From Domibacillus robiginosus (GTDB taxonomy: Bacteria > Bacillota > Bacilli > Bacillales > Domibacillaceae): 54,833 nt of DNA. Position 1 is the first letter of the stretch; each line of letters opens with the position of its first letter. The notes beneath the pieces are model-generated. The model was not told where the DNA came from. It ran no database searches and saw nothing but the letters and a program-made list of their open reading frames with translations. Positions 53,131-54,833 of this stretch are shown piece by piece. The position numbers were made by a program, and so were the translations under genes. The DNA is taken from NCBI RefSeq assembly GCF_000966195.1, contig NZ_LAHL01000028.1, forward strand, positions 1 through 54,833. Direction: 5' to 3'.

Positions 53131-53259
53131 TATTTATTTTGGCTATTGGTTAGTAGTTGACGAAAATATCTATATTCATTTGGTGAACCTCCACCTAAAT
53201 CAAAGATTTTGATGGAGAGGTTCATTTCTCCCTGCTAATTCTTCCAGGTTTATTTATAT

Positions 53260-54675
53260 TTATTTTGCTACACTATAAAGCGATTCTGTATTGTAGCCTT
53301 TTGCTTTATAGTAATCTAGGATTCCAAGGTAAATGGCTTTCGCAGCTGCCGTCTGCCAGTAGTCTGACGTGAGTTTAGCATTGTCCCCTTTGTTTGTGAT
53401 AAAGCCAAGCTCTGCAAGTGCTGCTGGCATAGTATTCTCACGTAAAACCGCAAAGTTTCCGACTTTCACCTTACGATCATTCAGATCCCATGCAGTCAGC
53501 ATCCGTGCTTGAATTTTAGAGGCGAGCAATTTGCTGTCTGCCACATAAGGATTATTAGCTGCAGAATAGTAGTACGTTTCTGTACCATTTGCCGCTTCTG
53601 AAGCCGAATTATTATGGATGCTCACAAAGACATCTCCGCCTTGATTCTTAGCAAAACTTGTACGCTGTGTTAAAGTAGGGTACGTGTCGCTTGTACGGGT
53701 CATGGCTACTTTAAACGGTGTATTTTTAAATAAGCTGTTTACTTTCAGCCCGACAGCCAATGTAACTGTTTTTTCTGAATCGCCAAACCCGCTGGCTCCT
53801 GGATCGCTACCGCCATGGCCCGGATCAATGACGATTGTTTGGCCCGAGAGACGTGAATCGGCATCCTCGACTACTGGATTGTTTTGTGAAGAGGTTTCAG
53901 TTGAACGCAGGTAATACGTGCTGACAAAACCTGTTTTAGTTCCGGCTTTTACATATGTCCAGCCGCCCACTGTGTGAGCTCCTGCTACCTGTACATTGGC
54001 ATTAAGCGTTCCTTTGGAAGCAAAGGATGTATTTGGACCCGAGCGAATGTTTAAATCCCCTGTATTGGTCCACAACTTTTTGGAAAAGCTGATCGATATT
54101 TTGGTACGAAATTCCGGATTAATAGCACGTGCAAGGAATACTGAAAAGTCGACGCGAGTAATCAGATTATCGGAACCAAATGTTCCATCTTCTAAGCCTC
54201 TTGCAATTCCCTGACTCATCAATGCTTTTGTTGCTCCTGACAGGGTTCCGCCAAATGAATAGCCGAACGCTTTCGAGAGCATCACAGCCATTTCACCCCG
54301 GGTTACCTGGCCATCAGGCTGAAAACGGCCACCGTCGTAGCCAGATAAAATTCCTTTTTCAACTGCTGACTGGATGTATCCGGACGCAAAATTACCGGAA
54401 CCAACATCCTTAAAACTTGTCTCACGTTGTTTTCCGTTTAACTGAAGAGCACGTCCAATAAAAACAGCCGCTTCCGCTCGTGTAACAATTTTATCAGAAG
54501 CAAAGATCGTAGTCGATGAACCATTGGCAATGCCGCCTTCAGCTAAATAATTTACTTCTTTGGATGCCCGGGAAGGGACATCGGAAAATCCTGCTGCCTG
54601 AGCAGTAAAATTTGTTCCGACAAAAGGAATGAGCAGCAACAACGCTAGCAATACATGAAAAACGCCTTTCTTCAC
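53260..54675 (-). CDS. SLH-domain N-acetylmuramoyl-L-alanine amidase (autolysin)
   Basis: 471 residues: signal peptide (1-27), three SLH repeats (about 29-190; FSDVPSRASKEVNYLAEGGI, TSFKDVGSGNFASGYIQSAV), an SH3b domain (about 208-262, GDLNIRSGPNTSF) and an Amidase_3 domain (about 282-462). Zinc ligands are His in DPGHGGSDPG, Glu in SEKTVTLAV and His in VSIHNNSA; the catalytic Glu is in ALAELGF. It cuts MurNAc-L-Ala bonds; SLH repeats bind pyruvylated wall polymer. Start GTG 54675. A WalR-type box lies about 120 bp upstream. Confidence 0.93.
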   Translation of the reverse strand: MKKGVFHVLLALLLLIPFVGTNFTAQAAGFSDVPSRASKEVNYLAEGGIANGSSTTIFASDKIVTRAEAAVFIGRALQLNGKQRETSFKDVGSGNFASGYIQSAVEKGILSGYDGGRFQPDGQVTRGEMAVMLSKAFGYSFGGTLSGATKALMSQGIARGLEDGTFGSDNLITRVDFSVFLARAINPEFRTKISISFSKKLWTNTGDLNIRSGPNTSFASKGTLNANVQVAGAHTVGGWTYVKAGTKTGFVSTYYLRSTETSSQNNPVVEDADSRLSGQTIVIDPGHGGSDPGASGFGDSEKTVTLAVGLKVNSLFKNTPFKVAMTRTSDTYPTLTQRTSFAKNQGGDVFVSIHNNSASEAANGTETYYYSAANNPYVADSKLLASKIQARMLTAWDLNDRKVKVGNFAVLRENTMPAALAELGFITNKGDNAKLTSDYWQTAAAKAIYLGILDYYKAKGYNTESLYSVAK

Positions 54676-54795
54676 TTCTTTTCTCTGCCTCTTTTCTAAT
54701 TAAAGGTTACTCTGTAACCAAATATATGGATTTTATACTAACACTTCTCTTATTCTACAAAAAAAACTAGTACTTTGGTAGAATAATGTTTAAAA

Positions 54796-54812
54796 TGTAA
54801 CATTTATGTAAC
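54796..54812 (+). promoter_or_regulatory. WalR-type box upstream of the amidase
   Basis: TGTAAC, 5 bp, TGTAAC: an exact match to the WalR consensus TGTWAH-N5-TGTWAH, on the strand opposite to the gene. WalR controls autolysins in Bacillus and Staphylococcus. Confidence 0.6.
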
Positions 54813-54833
54813 AATAAATAACGGAATTAACCC

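Noticed and set aside
1-54833. tRNA, rRNA genes, or a replication origin
   Set aside because: No cloverleaf, rRNA-like segment or DnaA-box cluster was recognised on reading; a covariance-model search would be the proper test.

Overview
The window is low-GC DNA from an endospore-forming Bacillaceae (Bacillus-like) chromosome. The basis is spoIIP, B. subtilis-type asnB (632 residues), csoR-copZ-copA with Bacillus-like CsoR operators, a YtpI-family gene, a cydAB operon that includes the Bacillales small subunit CydS, AGGAGG-type ribosome sites, and frequent TTG and GTG starts.

Layout. 1-1000: an IS605-type element with divergent tnpA and tnpB, tnpB running off the left edge. 1-15 kb: envelope and copper genes, namely lgt with an F510_1955-family gene, asnB, a CcdA-like membrane protein with a C39 peptidase, a frameshifted DUF2269-like gene, a membrane-cupredoxin fusion, a first alkaline phosphatase, copA, copZ, csoR and a signal peptidase. 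15-25 kb: a two-component operon (YtpI-like, regulator, kinase, small membrane protein), a MurE paralogue with a D,D-carboxypeptidase, a Met-rich lipoprotein, an orphan response regulator divergent from a four-helix copper-storage (Csp) gene, spoIIP, and an NlpC/P60 endopeptidase. 25-28.3 kb: a polysaccharide-type operon (acyltransferase 3, beta-helix protein, frameshifted ydcF). 28.4-35.4 kb: an accessory island of small unknown genes, all on the minus strand, with a TGT/DpdA-like enzyme, a degenerate DNA-methyltransferase-like protein and two paralogous two-repeat proteins. 35.4-39.9 kb: a nest of IS3 and IS110 copies around a decayed second copy of regulator-Csp-spoIIP. 40-42.4 kb: feoA and a frameshifted feoB. 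42.6-44.9 kb: a lipoprotein and a second alkaline phosphatase. 45.2-46.5 kb: IS3 debris. 46.5-52.8 kb: cydA-cydB-cydS-cydD-cydC. 53.3-54.7 kb: an SLH-domain amidase.

The most interesting non-coding signal is a promoter architecture found upstream of nine transcription units, seven of them between 3.4 and 22.1 kb: two tandem 11-bp boxes (roughly CTnCAnATTTT), then in most cases 5 bp and a -10-like hexamer. This is the layout expected for an OmpR/PhoB-class response regulator. The units are lgt/F510_1955, asnB, CcdA-like/C39, the two-component operon, murE-like/dac, the Met-rich lipoprotein, both orphan regulators and NlpC/P60. Because B. subtilis AsnB amidates meso-diaminopimelate in peptidoglycan, and most other targets are cell-wall or export enzymes, I infer a local envelope-remodelling regulon. 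A second striking signal is four 18-bp near-palindromes at exactly 26-bp intervals just upstream of cydA.

Six genes are broken by single-base indels, most of them in homopolymers, and three more reading frames by single in-frame stops. Either the accessory DNA is decaying or the assembly carries uncorrected indels. Raw reads should be checked before any of these genes is called dead.
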